Notes: generated by a model from the sequence alone, not told the origin. Shown: positions 12,354-24,386, counted from the stretch's first letter. The stretch is DNA of 64,000 nucleotides from Hanleya hanleyi (GCA_036873755.1 JAVTVY010018859.1:1-64000), one strand, 5' to 3'. A program made the numbers and translations.

Positions 12354-12460
12354 TTAAACGCCATTTAGAGTTGTTTAGTAATATTTGGATATATGAGTGT
12401 CGAAGTAGAAGCTAGAAGAATAACAAGATATTGTGGTTAACGACATCTATAATAAACTGT

Positions 12461-12558
12461 GAGATGCCACGTTTTTATGCGCACATTCCAACATCGTTTT
12501 CAAACGTGATATTACGCCTGAAAACGATGTGGGAATATACACAAAAACGTCGCGTCTC
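12461..12558. repeat. 98 bp imperfect hairpin in copy C
   Basis: The left arm starts GAGATGCCACGTTTTTATG and the right arm is the complement of an arm starting GAGACGCGACGTTTTTGTG. The arms are about 41 bases each with a 16-base loop. It is repeated at 22482-22579 and absent from copy A, which suggests a small foldback MITE. Confidence 0.75.
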
Positions 12559-12934
12559 CCAGTTTCTTAAAGAAGTTGTTAAACATATTATCTTGGTATT
12601 CTTCTAAATATTTCAATACTCATACGCGAGATCATCAGTAATAAATATACTCTGACAATCCTGCGAACTCCGTATTAGCCCTGCAAGAATTGCTATACGA
12701 GCTGCCAAAAATAACAGCCTATGAACGGACGACGAGGGAAACTGGTTCGCCGTCTCCCGAGTTCATGCGGAGAAAACAAATCCTGGCTTGGGAAATCAAA
12801 CATGTGAAGGACTGGATTCCAAAATATAAGTATATTGTCCTGAAAGAAAACGACTGAATCTGTCGAGAATTAATAGCAACACAAAGTACTGTACTTGCGG
12901 TTGCGCAGTCAACCCGTAATGCCCTCTTTCGGAT

Positions 12935-13260
12935 GACGGTGTCCAGGGGTCTCCGTTGGTGATACCCCGATATCTCTAACCCCTATCGTTCTCGGTATAA
13001 AGTTTCACTTCCGGTTGCGCATGCGCAGTTGACTTCAAATGCTTTATTGCGTATGACTGGTGCTAGGGGTATCCTTTGGTAAAACCCTATCTAACCCTCT
13101 CTAAAATATCTTCTATTGTTCTCGGTAGAGAATTCCATTTCCGCTTACGCACGTGCAATCGATCCACAATGCATTGTTGCACATGACTAGACTCAATGGT
13201 CTCCTTTATGAAAAACCGGTATCCTAATCCGGTCATTATCGGTTTAGAGTTCCACATCCG
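12935..13260. repeat. Degenerate tandem units of about 120-130 bp in copy C, with an NRF1-like site
   Basis: Two clear units and part of a third repeat the pattern GATACCCCGATATCTCTAAC, then TTCTCGGTA-GA, TTTCACTTCCGGTT and GCGCATGCGC-AGTTGAC. The palindrome GCGCATGCGC (13017-13026) matches the known consensus for NRF1. The same array is in copy D (NRF1-like site 23038-23047), and copy A has one diverged unit (7047-7056). Whether any factor binds is unknown. Confidence 0.6.
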
Positions 13261-13953
13261 ATTCTCATCCGCAGTAACGAACATTATCCTGTTGCTCATA
13301 CTAGGTGAAACGGGTGATACATATGAAATCGATGTCGGGTACATAGGGAACAGATAGGACACCCCTCCAAACCTCCAAGTGTTAAAGGCGAGGAAGCACA
13401 TAAGCTCATGTGCCAGATATTTGGACGATAGATTCAGAATATTTCTTTTCCTAAAATTATGAACAGATAATACCAATAAGAGAGCGATCTAGGAGCGAAT
13501 GTTCATCCATCGTCATTACCAGGATAATTAGGGACCAGATTTTAATTGATTAGCCAGAGATCAAACCCCGAGATGGTTCAGTTCAGTATCACGATTTATT
13601 TCCAGATTATTCGATTATTATTGGTCCTGTAGTTTACTGTATTCCTCACTTGTTAGCTCCATGTTGTTGGAAACTGTTGTGTGGTCTAAACGCATGCGCT
13701 TGCGTAATTGAAGAATGTGCTAACAATTCTTTTGTTAGAAACCGTTATTTTGAGCGTATAAATGCCAATTCAGATACAGATTGTTCATTAAAGCTTTGAA
13801 AAACCGCCAATAAGCGGTGAAACTAATCAACTACAATCCGACAGTGTAGTTCGTCATTTATTCTTTTCTTTTCTTTACTCCACCATCTCCTAGAACGTGA
13901 TACAGTCGTTTTTGAACTGCATACAACTTGGTTCAACCGCTGGCAAGGGTGAG

Positions 13954-15325
13954 ATCAATCAATCAATTTTTAATTTGGGTGGCGCTTTCAATTTTATAAA
14001 ATTATGCGCGCCAGGTCGTTGGATTGAGTTTGATGTATAACATAAATATTGATTTAAAATATCCAACTATACGGATTTGTAATGGATTAAAAAACATGTA
14101 CAAAAAACAAACTCCAAAGGCGTTATTTAATGTCATGGTGAGGTTAGAGACATAAAAGGAAGGGAGCATATGTACGGACCAACACACTTAATTTAATAGT
14201 AATAAAATCCTAACGAACCTATCTATAAAAAATACAAAATTGAATTAAAAAGGCCAATATAGCACATGCATATTTTGTTTAAACAAAAATTAAACTCATC
14301 ATATAGATTTAGATTTGACGATGTGGTGAATAAAAACGAGATTTGATGTAATATCTATACTCATCCTGGTGAACATCGGAATATCCTCAGACACCGATCC
14401 TCCGACACCAATGTCCAACCAGAACAAGCAAAGACATTATTTAAAACAGTGTATAGCAATAAAACGAGATTTGATGTAATATCTATACTCATCCTGGTGA
14501 ACACCGTGAGTGAGGACCTCCTCTGGCATCCTCAGACACCAATGTCCAACCAGAACAAGCAAAGACATTATTTAAAACAAAACTCTTTACCAGAGCAGAA
14601 ATATTGGTATAATTTCTTAACCACAGGTAAGAAAATATATATTAAACTATTCTAGAATTTTATTATTCATCAACTTGTAATATGCATGTACTATTAATTA
14701 ACCAATATAACTATTATAAATAATTCCACAGGGTGGAAGGGGAGGCAACAATTGTACACTCCCCTAGACTAGATGTGAAATGTAGAACAGAATAATAAAA
14801 TCAATATAATTAAAATCTGCGTGTGCGCAGCATAAACCTATAAATAGCCATAACAACTTTATCACGGTTTTTTCTAGGCTTTAAGATGGACTCCATGGTA
14901 TGATTGAAAACACCAGCACATATAAGTTCATTAAAAAAGTGGAGTCTCTGATTATTAAATCGTGTACACGATAATAAATAGTGACTGATGCTTTCTTCTA
15001 CATCACACGCATCACACACTCCAGTGGGATGTAAATTACATCTATAAAGATATGAATTCAAGGGAATATGCCCGACAAGAAGTCTAAAAACAAGTACTTC
15101 AGCGTGGCGATTTGGTAATTTCAAAGAGGCGTCTGTAACTAAAGGCTGAAATTGATAGTAAAAACGCCCCTTCTCTGAATTATCCCAGCATTCCTGTCAT
15201 TTAGAATTAAAATAAGGATATAAACAAGCCATGGCTTCATTAATTGTTAATCCCATATGTATATTAATATCTGGAATAGCGGATGCGTGCTTAGCAAGAG
15301 AGTCCGCAAGCTCATTCCCATATAT
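13954..15325 (-). mobile_element. 5'-truncated LINE (RNase H end) inserted in copy C
   Basis: Copy D at about 23955 shows the site without this 1.37 kb, giving the borders directly. On the minus strand the element opens with the end of an RNase H domain, GIYGNELADSLAKHA, which holds a conserved active-site Asp. Then come VFRLLVGHIPLNSYLYRCNL and a zinc-knuckle-like CDACDVEESISHYLLSC, the usual C-terminus of Jockey/I-type LINEs with RNase H. One in-frame TGA lies at about 15197. The 3' end at 13954 finishes in TTGATTGATTGAT, a simple-repeat tail as found in several LINE clades. Truncation at the 5' end is the normal outcome of target-primed reverse transcription. Confidence 0.85.
14333..14578. 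repeat. Tandem duplication inside the LINE 3' region
   Basis: A block of about 118-128 bases starting AAAACGAGATTTGATGTAAT occurs at 14333-14448 and again at 14461-14578. Both contain CTCATCCTGGTGAACA and AACAAGCAAAGACATT. It lies in the 3' untranslated part of the inserted LINE. Confidence 0.85.
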
Positions 15326-16000
15326 ACCATCCTTGGTTTATAAGTAATGCAGCAAGCTACCACAAGTATATGAACACATGGTCCACCGTGAAACTGACGA
15401 TAGCTGTAAGCACAGACTTGCCGACTGGCAATTTTGAGCGGATGGAGATACATGTAATTTCCTGTGTCTTGGAGAAGGATGAATTGACAAATAGCTGGAC
15501 TACCAAAACGGAAATCAACGAAGCAATATCTCAATGTAACAGATTGCGGGTTAGTGTTCGCCAAAAGAATGCTTCTAATTCGTCAACCCAGGAATTTTGT
15601 GTTAGAATCACAGCTTGTTTTAAATAAAACAACACCTGTGGTTTGGATTGTATAGCATTCTACGTTGATTTTTTGAACGAAATTCCATGTTGCCAATTCA
15701 CCGAAAAAGTCAACATTTCATCAAAAATTTATTTCGGCCAATGGCCCAACTGATATACATGCGCCTTGACGCATGGGTTGGAAAACTAAATCGATGATTG
15801 TCTGGTGTCATTGGAGGTGAAGAAAGGTATCATTTTCCATTGTTAATGTATTCCTAAATTCGAGCGTAAATCTCTTGCGGCCTTCTCCAATTTCGTATAT
15901 ATAATTGAAGCCATATTTGGAACATGTAAGAAATAAATACGGTACCAGGACCGGTCTATTGTGACTGATTTACACCAAAGGCTTTATAAATAATAGTTGA

Positions 16001-16920
16001 ATTTCGCAGAAAATATCATATATGTAAGCTTTGACGACTTATTACCGTGCAAGCTCCCATCCTATCAGCACTGTTCATAAAAGGCCATTCTGTATGTTTT
16101 GAGTAGCAATATGAAGCTTCTGCGTGGTACTGACCAGTTCGGCTCTGTTTAAACATTGATGGCTCCTGCCACTCATTTAGAATGATTCGCGTCAGGACAT
16201 GTATTGAACTTACTAAACAATTAAAATAAAATAAAGTACAAAAAAGAGAAAAAAATGCAATAACAAAGAAATTGAAACAAGCAAGAGGAGGTGTGTTATG
16301 ATCGGGCATATACGTGTAGAAGGCAGAGAAGAATGAAAGCACACATATACACGATGGGAGGGAAAACAACCCTCTGAGAGAGGAAAGTGCATTCTGGGAT
16401 ATAATGTAACCACGTCGCGGAGAGGTTGAGGCGAACGAAGCCGGTAATGGAAAATGACAGCTGGAGGTCTTTTGAAGTTTTTAGAGTTGTCGTTTCCCGA
16501 TGTTCCTGCAAATATATCATATTGAATAATACACACCCCAAGGATTGCTTTAATGTATTTTTCATGTCTTCTACTGTTTTCGTGATCCCGTAAGAGTGTG
16601 TACAATGTCCCGATGGTCATCAGAAACACACAGTTCATGTGTTCGGAGTTGAAATCAGCGCAAGAACTGAAAGAAACCAGCTGTTATAACGCAGCAGGTG
16701 ATGCAGATATCCCTGCAGATTAATGGCAGATCATCTTGTGAGAGGTATCACACTAATTTCTGACAGAAACTCGATCTGACCCAGGACGCCCATGTAGAGA
16801 GGAGCGTTACGCCCTCTGTATGAGAAAAGGTCTGGTCGGCTTTCCCCAACACTGACACTGTGACGTAGTTAAAGATTCATTGCGTCTCAATTCCCTCACC
16901 GCTATGCCGACAACGCATAC
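16001..16920. other. Unannotated stretch
   Basis: Past the end of the copy C match I see no element ends or recognisable coding. Open frames at 16016-16640 on the minus strand overlap one another in different frames and have no recognisable motif. Confidence 0.4.
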
Positions 16921-17359
16921 TTTTCCATCGTTTTGTGGCTGTATGTCATCAGACTGGAATTTTCAGTTGAATACCACCTGACCACTTCCAGAAACAAAGC
17001 TAATGTGATGTTGTCCATTGGGAATTTGCCCTCCTTGACCAGTAGAAGGAAAGACGAAAAGTCATGAAGCATGCCAGCCATAGATAACCTCTCACACATG
17101 TCGGACAAAACTGTCAAATTTTGTTCATAATATTCGTTCCAGTTCCCATGCTGACAAAACAAAGTCTTTTTGGTTGTTTTTCTGCCCAGTCTCTTTTGTG
17201 AGACATACGGCTTGATTACTGGCACGCTTTCTATGGTATTTTCTGGGGTTTCGGGTAGGCCTAGAGATGTAGGCCTACTGGCGTCATCCGAGGATATTTT
17301 CATGTGTTGAGGGTTTTGGGGTCCCACTCTTTTCTTGGGCACGAGTATCTTTCGTAAGC
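16921..17359 (-). CDS. Candidate internal exon, uncharacterised protein
   Basis: On the minus strand an open frame of about 146 residues is bounded by plausible splice sites: an acceptor ending in CTTTCTATAG just before 17359 and a donor GTATGCG at 16920-16914. The N-terminal part is basic and rich in P, K and R (PKKRVGPQNPQ, QKRLGRKTTKK), as in a nuclear-type tail. The C-terminal part is a compact region with alternating hydrophobics, GNWNEYYEQNLTVLSDMCERL, MAGMLHDFSSFLLLVKEGKFP and LALFLEVVRWYSTENSSLM. This second part reminds me of a multi-copy uncharacterised family in mollusc and cnidarian genomes (FP-x-x-NI-x-x-x-LF-x-x-V-x-W-x-S), from memory and unverified. No partner exon was found nearby. 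It could be a host-gene exon, a retained fragment of a mobile gene, or a chance frame. Confidence 0.4.
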
Positions 17360-17853
17360 CTATAGAAAGTTACGAAAAATGAAGGAGAGACTAGAATAAA
17401 GTCCTGGAGTGTATAACTCTTTTCAAGCATTATATGGGAAATTTTAAAGAATGTTTAATTGTGGAACAACTGGACTTCAGTCAAGAAAAACACAGCTAGA
17501 ATGCGTGTACAAGAAGAAATATGCTGAAAATATGACGCATGGCAACTATCTACTCCCTCATCAGTAACTGATCCCCAAGACCCATCCTCCATCCTGATTC
17601 CTGAACGTTTAAGGGATCATTTTCCACACTACTGTCCGCCCCTGTACAAAGTCACTTTGACCTATGTTTCGTCTTCGTCGGCGTCGGGCCTTACAACAGA
17701 CTGGAATATTCTGAATAAGAAGCTACACCCGTTAACATTCACCTCGTTTTACTACGAGTCGTTTTCTTACACATGACCGTCACACGGGTCACTGGCACAT
17801 TACTTTGGGCAGCTTGATTCTTAGCACACTGGAATATAGCTAGAACTGAATGT

Positions 17854-18547
17854 CTAAGTTCACCGCTATGTTATTTGAGTTTGACGCAATAGCTTAGATA
17901 TGATAGCCGCCGCCTTGCAACGGTAGGACCCAGTTTCAATCGAAGCCTGTAACCAATTCGCGGCTTACCAAGATATAAAACTGCGATCACTCTTTGTCTC
18001 CTTCCGCTTCAAATACCACCTTCCTTCGTGCTATATATCGCCCATAATATTAGTTAGACACCACTTCTACTCACGATCACATAGGCCCGGTAGCCGTTTT
18101 CAACAAATATGGACTTGCCCTCTCGGAAAAGCACAGACTCGTACTTCGCCGTCTTCCGTAATTCGAACCTCCGCCAGATATCCACGAACGCAGTCTGTCT
18201 GCTGTCTGCTGCAACATGGACAGGAAGACTCCGACTGGGGGTAGAAACTACTCCTTTTCACTCCAACAAAATCCCCCCAGCGAGCGAGTTTGAGAAAACG
18301 TTCCAAACACTGAGCATATGTGATGATTAGAAATGGTGTCTAACTAATATTATGGGCGATATATAGCGCGAAAGAAGGTGGTATTCGAAGCGGAAGGGGC
18401 AAAAAGTAATGGCATCGCAGTTTTAAGCCTTGGTAAATCGCGAATTGATTACAGGCTTCGATTGAAACTGGCTCTTACGCTACCAAGGCGGCGGCTATCA
18501 TATCTAAGCTACCGCGTCGAACCCAAATAACATAGCGCTGAACTTAG
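17854..18547. mobile_element. Foldback element with arms of about 235 bp
   Basis: The left arm (17854 to about 18087) starts CTAAGTTCACCGCTATG and includes ATGATAGCCGCCGCCTTG. The right arm (about 18310-18547) is its inverted copy at about 88 percent by eye, ending TAGCGCTGAACTTAG. The loop of about 220 bases contains short overlapping open frames on both strands with no motif. This is the structure of a long-TIR nonautonomous DNA transposon; no family recognised. Confidence 0.85.
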
Positions 18548-19262
18548 TATTGTACAAAATAGAAGGTGTCGGTGTTTAATATGTTTTTTTAGTTAATCAA
18601 TTCGACAAATATTATTGCAAAATTTGCATGATGCTATTATCATCCTATCAGGTTCTCCAGTGTTTCTTCTCCGCTGTTTCACCCTTTTCATTGTCAAGCT
18701 ATATTTTCTCTTCCTGACAGCGCGTGTTCTTGGAAAGGAACTGGTCATTTTGCAGGACTTATTCTCTCGAAAATACATGGTAGAAGATATTTTCTACATG
18801 ACAGTGGGATACCAGTAACTCACATGGAACTAGAAATATAGAGTGATACGCACTCAGAAACTGGAATCTTCTGGAATGCATCTCACAGAACTCACTCTCA
18901 GAAAGCGATCATTCCACAAAATATGGTCCCATACAGCCTGTCATCTCACGTATGATTCTTTAATATATTTACATCACGTTTATGGTCTCATTGGTTGGTC
19001 ATTCACATAAAAACATTCACCGAAAGGCGACGAAGCAGTGTTCTCGAAAGTGACTGTTACTCTTGACATCGGCGTTACAATAGCCTACATTCATAGCGTG
19101 ACCCTTCCTGCAAACGGGTTACATTCGCCAAATATTTAAATCCATGAATGAGCGTTTAATCACATAGGCCACTATTGAACAGCGTTCTGCATATGATTAC
19201 ACCATCTTTATATTTCATATGCCTGAAAACTACAGCTCTCGGTGATCTCAGTTTTGCTCGCT
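18548..19262. other. Unannotated stretch
   Basis: No coding motif or element end recognised. Confidence 0.4.
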
Positions 19263-19999
19263 GCCACTTTTGCTCGCCATTAGCCGAGAACAAACGTCTC
19301 TATTCAAACCAAACACTTTCTTGTCACAGAAAAGGTCCCCTAAGGTAATCCCTAACCACTCCGGCTATTGTCTCGTGTTCGAGCTCGGCTAAATATGACC
19401 AAATGTCCATTAATCCATGGAAAACATAGAAAAATTGAGGTGTGTCTCGTTAAAACTATACAATATAGCCTTCATCTAGCGGCAGGAGCACTGTTAGCGG
19501 AGTTCCTTGTCATCATTCAACATTACGTGGCTGATTGGAGCAGTGATGAATAGAGCCGCTTCAAGCGGGGCTGAACAGGGATTTCAAGAACACTACCCCT
19601 ATCGGCCAATGTACCATTATTTCTGGTAATTTTGACCTTTTCAGAAGACAGTTATCGGAATCCCCCGATTCGACGATTAATTACGGGGATTTGCGAGGCA
19701 TAACTTTGAAGCATGCCCCAATAGCATATTATAGTGAGTCATATATATAGCAAACAAATGTAAAATTTAGAAAACAACCGAAAATAATCAGTAACCAAAT
19801 CACACAAAAATAGCTTCAAATGTTCTAACGACAAAGCCCCACACCGTCTCCGCGCTTACATTGCCTGGCCTTTCTCACAATTTACTAAAACACTTCATAA
19901 TTCAACCAAAAATAATTAACTTTGCGTCGTATGCCTTATCCGTTGTCCATTTTTCAACACCAAGTGATCCCACAATAAGCGGAAAACGCAACCCTTTTA

Positions 20000-20467
20000 G
20001 GGTCCAGACCACTATTAAAATTTACATTGGCGGCAATGTTAAAAACTGTTGACGTAATTGCATCTCCTCAATCCATTAATTAAGTCTCGACTTCCATATT
20101 TCGGCCAGAAGTACTTTAATTCAAGTGCTACAACCGGACAGACTTCTTGACGGGGGTCGCCCATTGAAATTTTGAGTTATGCGCGCTCCTACAAATGACG
20201 TCATAATTTTGGCTTTTTTCTCTGCTTTCAGAAAGCGGTGCACAAGCACCCAAATAGTCCCTCAAAGCAACACCTTGTTAGGCCTTGGGTTAAAATCAAA
20301 CTCACTGCGAAACCAAACACATATCATACTCCAATCACCTACCACTGGCCTTCAATTATTCGTCGCAACAGAGACTGGAAAAAATATTGAAAACAATTCA
20401 CTTCTCTGGCAGAGGTTGCCTAAAGGGGTTAACGGATCGGCATTATTTTTAATAGTGGTCTAGCCCC
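20000..20467. mobile_element. Short MITE family 1, full-length copy in D
   Basis: It is 468 bp, the same length as the copy at 8792, with GGGTCCAGACCACTATTAAA at the left and the complement of the TTTTTAATAGTGGTCTAGCC end at the right. The right inverted repeat is better preserved here than in the other copies. Confidence 0.8.
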
Positions 20468-21220
20468 TGTAGAGTATGTCAGGGCCTCCTGGAAGAGCTG
20501 GCTTGGCTTGAAAGAGCATGCCTGGTACTCGAGTTTCATTCTGTAAACACGCTCACAGTTGAGAGTGACGTGAACAGCGTCAGCGAACGTTTGGAACGTA
20601 GCTTTGTCCGTTTTAGGGGTCTATTCGTCATGTAAGGAAAATACAATAGATGACTACATGTAGGGAACCGTGTTAAACCTGACAAATCTACCAGACAAGC
20701 TGTATTCCACACGGTGTTCCCAGATTGAAGATCCTTGCATGACGAACTTCCCGTTTTTGGAGCTTTCTCGTAAACAATTTAACATTGATTTGTTTATATC
20801 TCTGGACTATTATACCTTGGACAAACATGACTTTTCTACATTCTACAGAGTGTATGCAGATCAGCATTAGGTAAGGTAAATACCCGAGAGAAAATAGTCA
20901 CAAATGGCCAAACAACGTTGTTTTTAAGGACAATGCCAACAGAAATGTAGAGCAACACCCTCGCTGTTTTCCCCGTACAATTAAATATGTGCCTCGAGTT
21001 ACAAGAAAATGTCACCGAGATCTGTGTACGAATTAAAAACATGCTTCCATGTAGATCACAGTGATCAGTGATATAATGTGTGGGTTGGTAGCTATGAAAT
21101 TATCCAGCATTCTTAAAATAACCAGTGGTGTTCGAAAAATTATATTTGGTCCGAAAGAATTCAAGTACCAGAAACGTATATCACATGGTGAATGTTTCTC
21201 CTGGACAAATAAAGCATTAA

Positions 21221-22374
21221 GGATAGCTATCCCCTTAGAGGCAGTTTTTGCACCCCCATGACAATTTGTCGTCTGTATCAGTAAATATACAAGATAACCA
21301 TAATAAACTATATATTTTATGGAATATTACATCGTAGGGATTTCAACCATGTGATTTGTATAACCGACGCTGCTACTGTGTAGAAAATATTTCAATTTTA
21401 AAAAATTAAAATGAAAACAATAGCGTCCATTTTTGAATTGAAATTTCATGAAAACTGTTGGTCTTGTTTCAACTTTGATGGTATACCTTGATAGGAGACA
21501 ATTCGAACTAGTAAAGTCTATCTCATTTTTTTTTAATTTTTGCCTGGTTTTGTTTTTGCAACTATTTTACTAAAATAAATTGAAAAAAACGTACTTTTTT
21601 ACGGTCGTTTGTCTTAAAAGTTGAATAATTAAAAAATGAACCCGAACTTACAAAAAGTGAGATAACATTTACTAGATCACCTTATAAGTAACAAGCATGC
21701 CAAATTTCAAAAGGGTAGCATGGATACTTTTCGAGAAATAAACGTTTAAATCTCGGATTTTGTACAAAAATGAAAGGCTAGAAATCAAGCAAAATGTGTC
21801 CAGCTATACATCTGATGAATTAATCCTAATTTTTTGCTTGAATTCTATTGTCAAATACAGTTTTAATCTGTCTAATGGAACCTACTCGAATTCCTGTTTA
21901 TTCTGAATAACTATTACACTAAGTTTTTTTCATCAAGGCGGTTTAAAGTCCAATTTAAACTTAAAAAAACTGGCTAAAACTTGTTGAGCTGATATTTCAC
22001 GGCGGGTGTCTGAGTGAAGTGTTACTGCTATAATTAGAAACAAAAATACGGATGTTTGCATGGTTTTGATCAGTAGAGGGTAGATTAATGTAAACAAGTA
22101 GGACTAATAGATAATTAGCTTACCATGACACTGCGGAAATGAGTTTTGGAAAGTGAAATTTAACAGACAAAAATAATAGTAGCCAAGCCCAAGCTAAGGC
22201 AATCTGTTTAATTGTTCCAGTTCCTCGGAAACTAAATTTTTAATCTTAATATTGAAGCACTTCTATTTATAATTTTGATTTCATTTTTTCACCAAGTGTT
22301 AGAGGAAATAGTGAATATTTGAATGAAGAAATAAAAAAATGACCAATTTTGACCCTCTAAGGGGATAGCTATCC
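21221..22374. mobile_element. TTAA-flanked nonautonomous DNA transposon, copy D
   Basis: TTAA occurs at 21217-21220 and 22375-22378. The terminal inverted repeats of about 21 bases are perfect here (GGATAGCTATCCCCTTAGAG plus G). The 1,154 bp element is nearly identical to the one in copy C, so it was present before the C/D duplication. Confidence 0.8.
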
Positions 22375-22481
22375 TTAAACGCCATTTAAAGTTGTTTAGT
22401 AATATTTGGATATATGAGTGTCGAAGTAGAAGCTAGAAGAATAACAAGATATTATGGTTAACGACATCTATAATAAACTGT

Positions 22482-22579
22482 GAGACGCCACGTTTTTATG
22501 CGCACATTCCAACATCGTTTTCAAACGTGATATTACGCCTGAAAACGATGTGGGAATATACACAAAAACGTCGCGTCTC
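22482..22579. repeat. 98 bp hairpin in copy D
   Basis: Same imperfect inverted repeat as at 12461-12558. A C replaces T in GAGACGCC, which restores one base pair. Confidence 0.75.
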
Positions 22580-23894
22580 CCAGTTTCTTAAAGAAGTTGT
22601 TAAACATATTATCTTGGTATTCTTCTAAATATTTCAATACTCATACGCGAGATCATCAGTAATAAATATACTCTGACAATCCTGCGAACTCCGTATTAGC
22701 CCTGCAAGAATTGCTACACGAGCTGCCAAAAATAACAGCCTATGAACGGACGACGAGGGAAACTGGTTCGCCGTCTCCCGAGTTCATGCGGAGAAAACAA
22801 ATCCTGGCTTGGGAAATCAAACATGTGAAGGACTGGATTCCAAAATATAAGTATATTGTCCTGAAAGAAAACGACTGAATCTGTCGAGAATTAATAGCAA
22901 CACAAAGTACTGTACTTGCGGTTGCGCAGTCAACCCGTAATGCCCTCTTTCGGATGACGGTGTCCAGGGGTCTCCGTTGGTGATACCCCGATATCTCTAA
23001 CCCCTATCGTTCTCGGTAGAAAGTTTCACTTCCGGTTGCGCATGCGCAGTTGACTTCAAATGCTTTATTGCGTATGACTGGTGCTAGGGGTATCCTTTGG
23101 TAAAACCCTATCTAACCCTCTCTAAAATATCTTCTATTGTTCTCGGTAGAGAATTCCATTTCCGCTTACGCACGTGCAATCGATCCACAATGCATTGTTG
23201 CACATGACTAGACTCAATGGTCTCCTAATCCGGTCATTATCGGTTTAGAGTTCCACATCCGATTCTCATCCGCAGTAACGAACATTATCCTGTTGCTCAT
23301 ACTAGGTGAAACGGGTGATACATATGAAATCGATGTCGGGTACATAGGGAACAGATAGGACATCCCTCCAAACCTCCAAGTGTTAAAGGCGAGGAAGCAC
23401 ATAAGCTCATGTGCCAGATACTTGGACGATAGATTCAGAATATTTCTTTTCCTAAAATTATGAACAGATAATACCAATAAGAGAGCGATCTAGGAGCGAA
23501 TGTTCATCCATCGTCATTACCAGGATAATTAGGGACCAGATTTTAATTGATTAGCCAGAGATCAAACCCCGAGATGGTTCAGTTCAGTATCACGATTTAA
23601 TTCCAGATTATTCGATTATTATTGGTCCTGTATTTTACTGTATTCCTCACTTGTTAGCTCCATGTTGTTGAGAACTGTTGTATGGTCTAAACGCATGTGC
23701 TTGCGTAATTGAAGAATGTGCTAACAATTCTTTTGTTAGAAACCGTTATTTTGAGCGTACAAATGCCAATTCAGATACAGATTGTTCATTAAAGCTTTGA
23801 AAAACCGCCAATAAGCGGTGAAACTAATCAGCTACAATCAGACAGTGTAGTTCGTCATTTATTCTTTTCTTTTCTTTACTCCACCATCTTCTAG

Positions 23895-24386
23895 AACGTG
23901 ATACAGTCGTTTTTGAACTGCATGCAATTTGGTTCAACCACTGGCAAGGTTGAGTTTCACCATCCTTGGTTTATAAGTAATGCAACAAGCTACCACAAGT
24001 ATATGAACACATGGGCCATAATGAAACTGACGATAGCTTCAAGCATAGACTTGCCGACCGGCAATTTTGAGCGGCTGGAGATACATGTAATTTCCTGTGT
24101 CTTGGAGAAGGATGAATTGACTAATGGCTGGACTACCAAAACGGAAATCAACGAATCAATATCTCCATGTAACATACTACGGGTTAGGGTTCGTCAAAAC
24201 AATGCTTCTAATTCGTCAACCCAGGAATTTTGTGTTAGAATCACAGCTTGTGTTAAAGAAAACAACAAATGTGATTTGGATTGTATGGCGTTTTACGTTA
24301 ATTTTTTGAACGAAATAACATGTTCCCAATTCACCGAAAAAGTCAACATTTCATCAAAAATCTATTACGGTCAATGGTCCAATTGA
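23895..24386 (+). CDS. Candidate terminal exon, unknown Cys-containing protein
   Basis: A long pyrimidine tract (TTCTTTTCTTTTC) ending in ATCTTCTAG at 23894 is a strong splice acceptor; the frame after it is open for about 162 codons to TGA at 24384-24386. A GTG stands at 23898, so the ATG for this protein would have to be in an upstream exon or at the internal ATG of NCMQFG. Segments include GKVEFHHPWFISNATSY, DLPTGNFERLEIHVISCVLE, QEFCVRITACVKENN and KCDLDCMAFYVNFLNEITC. There are eight Cys in all (four of them in the -CVRITACVKENNKCDLDC- cluster) and potential N-glycosylation sites (NAT, NAS, NIS), which would fit an extracellular domain. No transmembrane segment is seen and I recognise no family. 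The copy C counterpart is broken. Chance or element-derived coding remains possible. Confidence 0.45.
   Translation, partial: NVIQSFLNCMQFGSTTGKVEFHHPWFISNATSYHKYMNTWAIMKLTIASSIDLPTGNFERLEIHVISCVLEKDELTNGWTTKTEINESISPCNILRVRVRQNNASNSSTQEFCVRITACVKENNKCDLDCMAFYVNFLNEITCSQFTEKVNISSKIYYGQWSN

Larger units (their letters stand above)
13894..15753 (+). pseudogene. Broken counterpart of the copy D candidate exon
   Basis: The same splice acceptor context (a TTCTTTTCTTTTC tract ending CTCCTAG at 13893) and coding start as in copy D are present at 13894. The frame is then interrupted at 13953 by a LINE insertion and resumes at about 15326 with KLTIAVSTDLPTGNFERMEI and CVLEKDELTNSWTTKTEI. It next stops at a TAA after CVRITACFK (15625-15627), a position that is sense in copy D. 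The sequence beyond the stop is still alignable to 15753. This copy cannot encode the protein that copy D may encode. Confidence 0.55.
9816..16000. repeat. Segmental duplication, copy C
   Basis: From 9816 onward this matches copy D from about 19265, with an offset of 10,011 bases over 10.5-13.2 kb and 10,001 by 13.4 kb. By eye the match is about 98-99 percent up to about 13.85 kb and visibly lower (near 90 percent) from 15.33 to 16.0 kb. Differences include a 306 bp against 468 bp MITE, a short deletion in D at about 23220, and a 1.37 kb LINE insertion present only in C (13954-15325). Confidence 0.85.
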
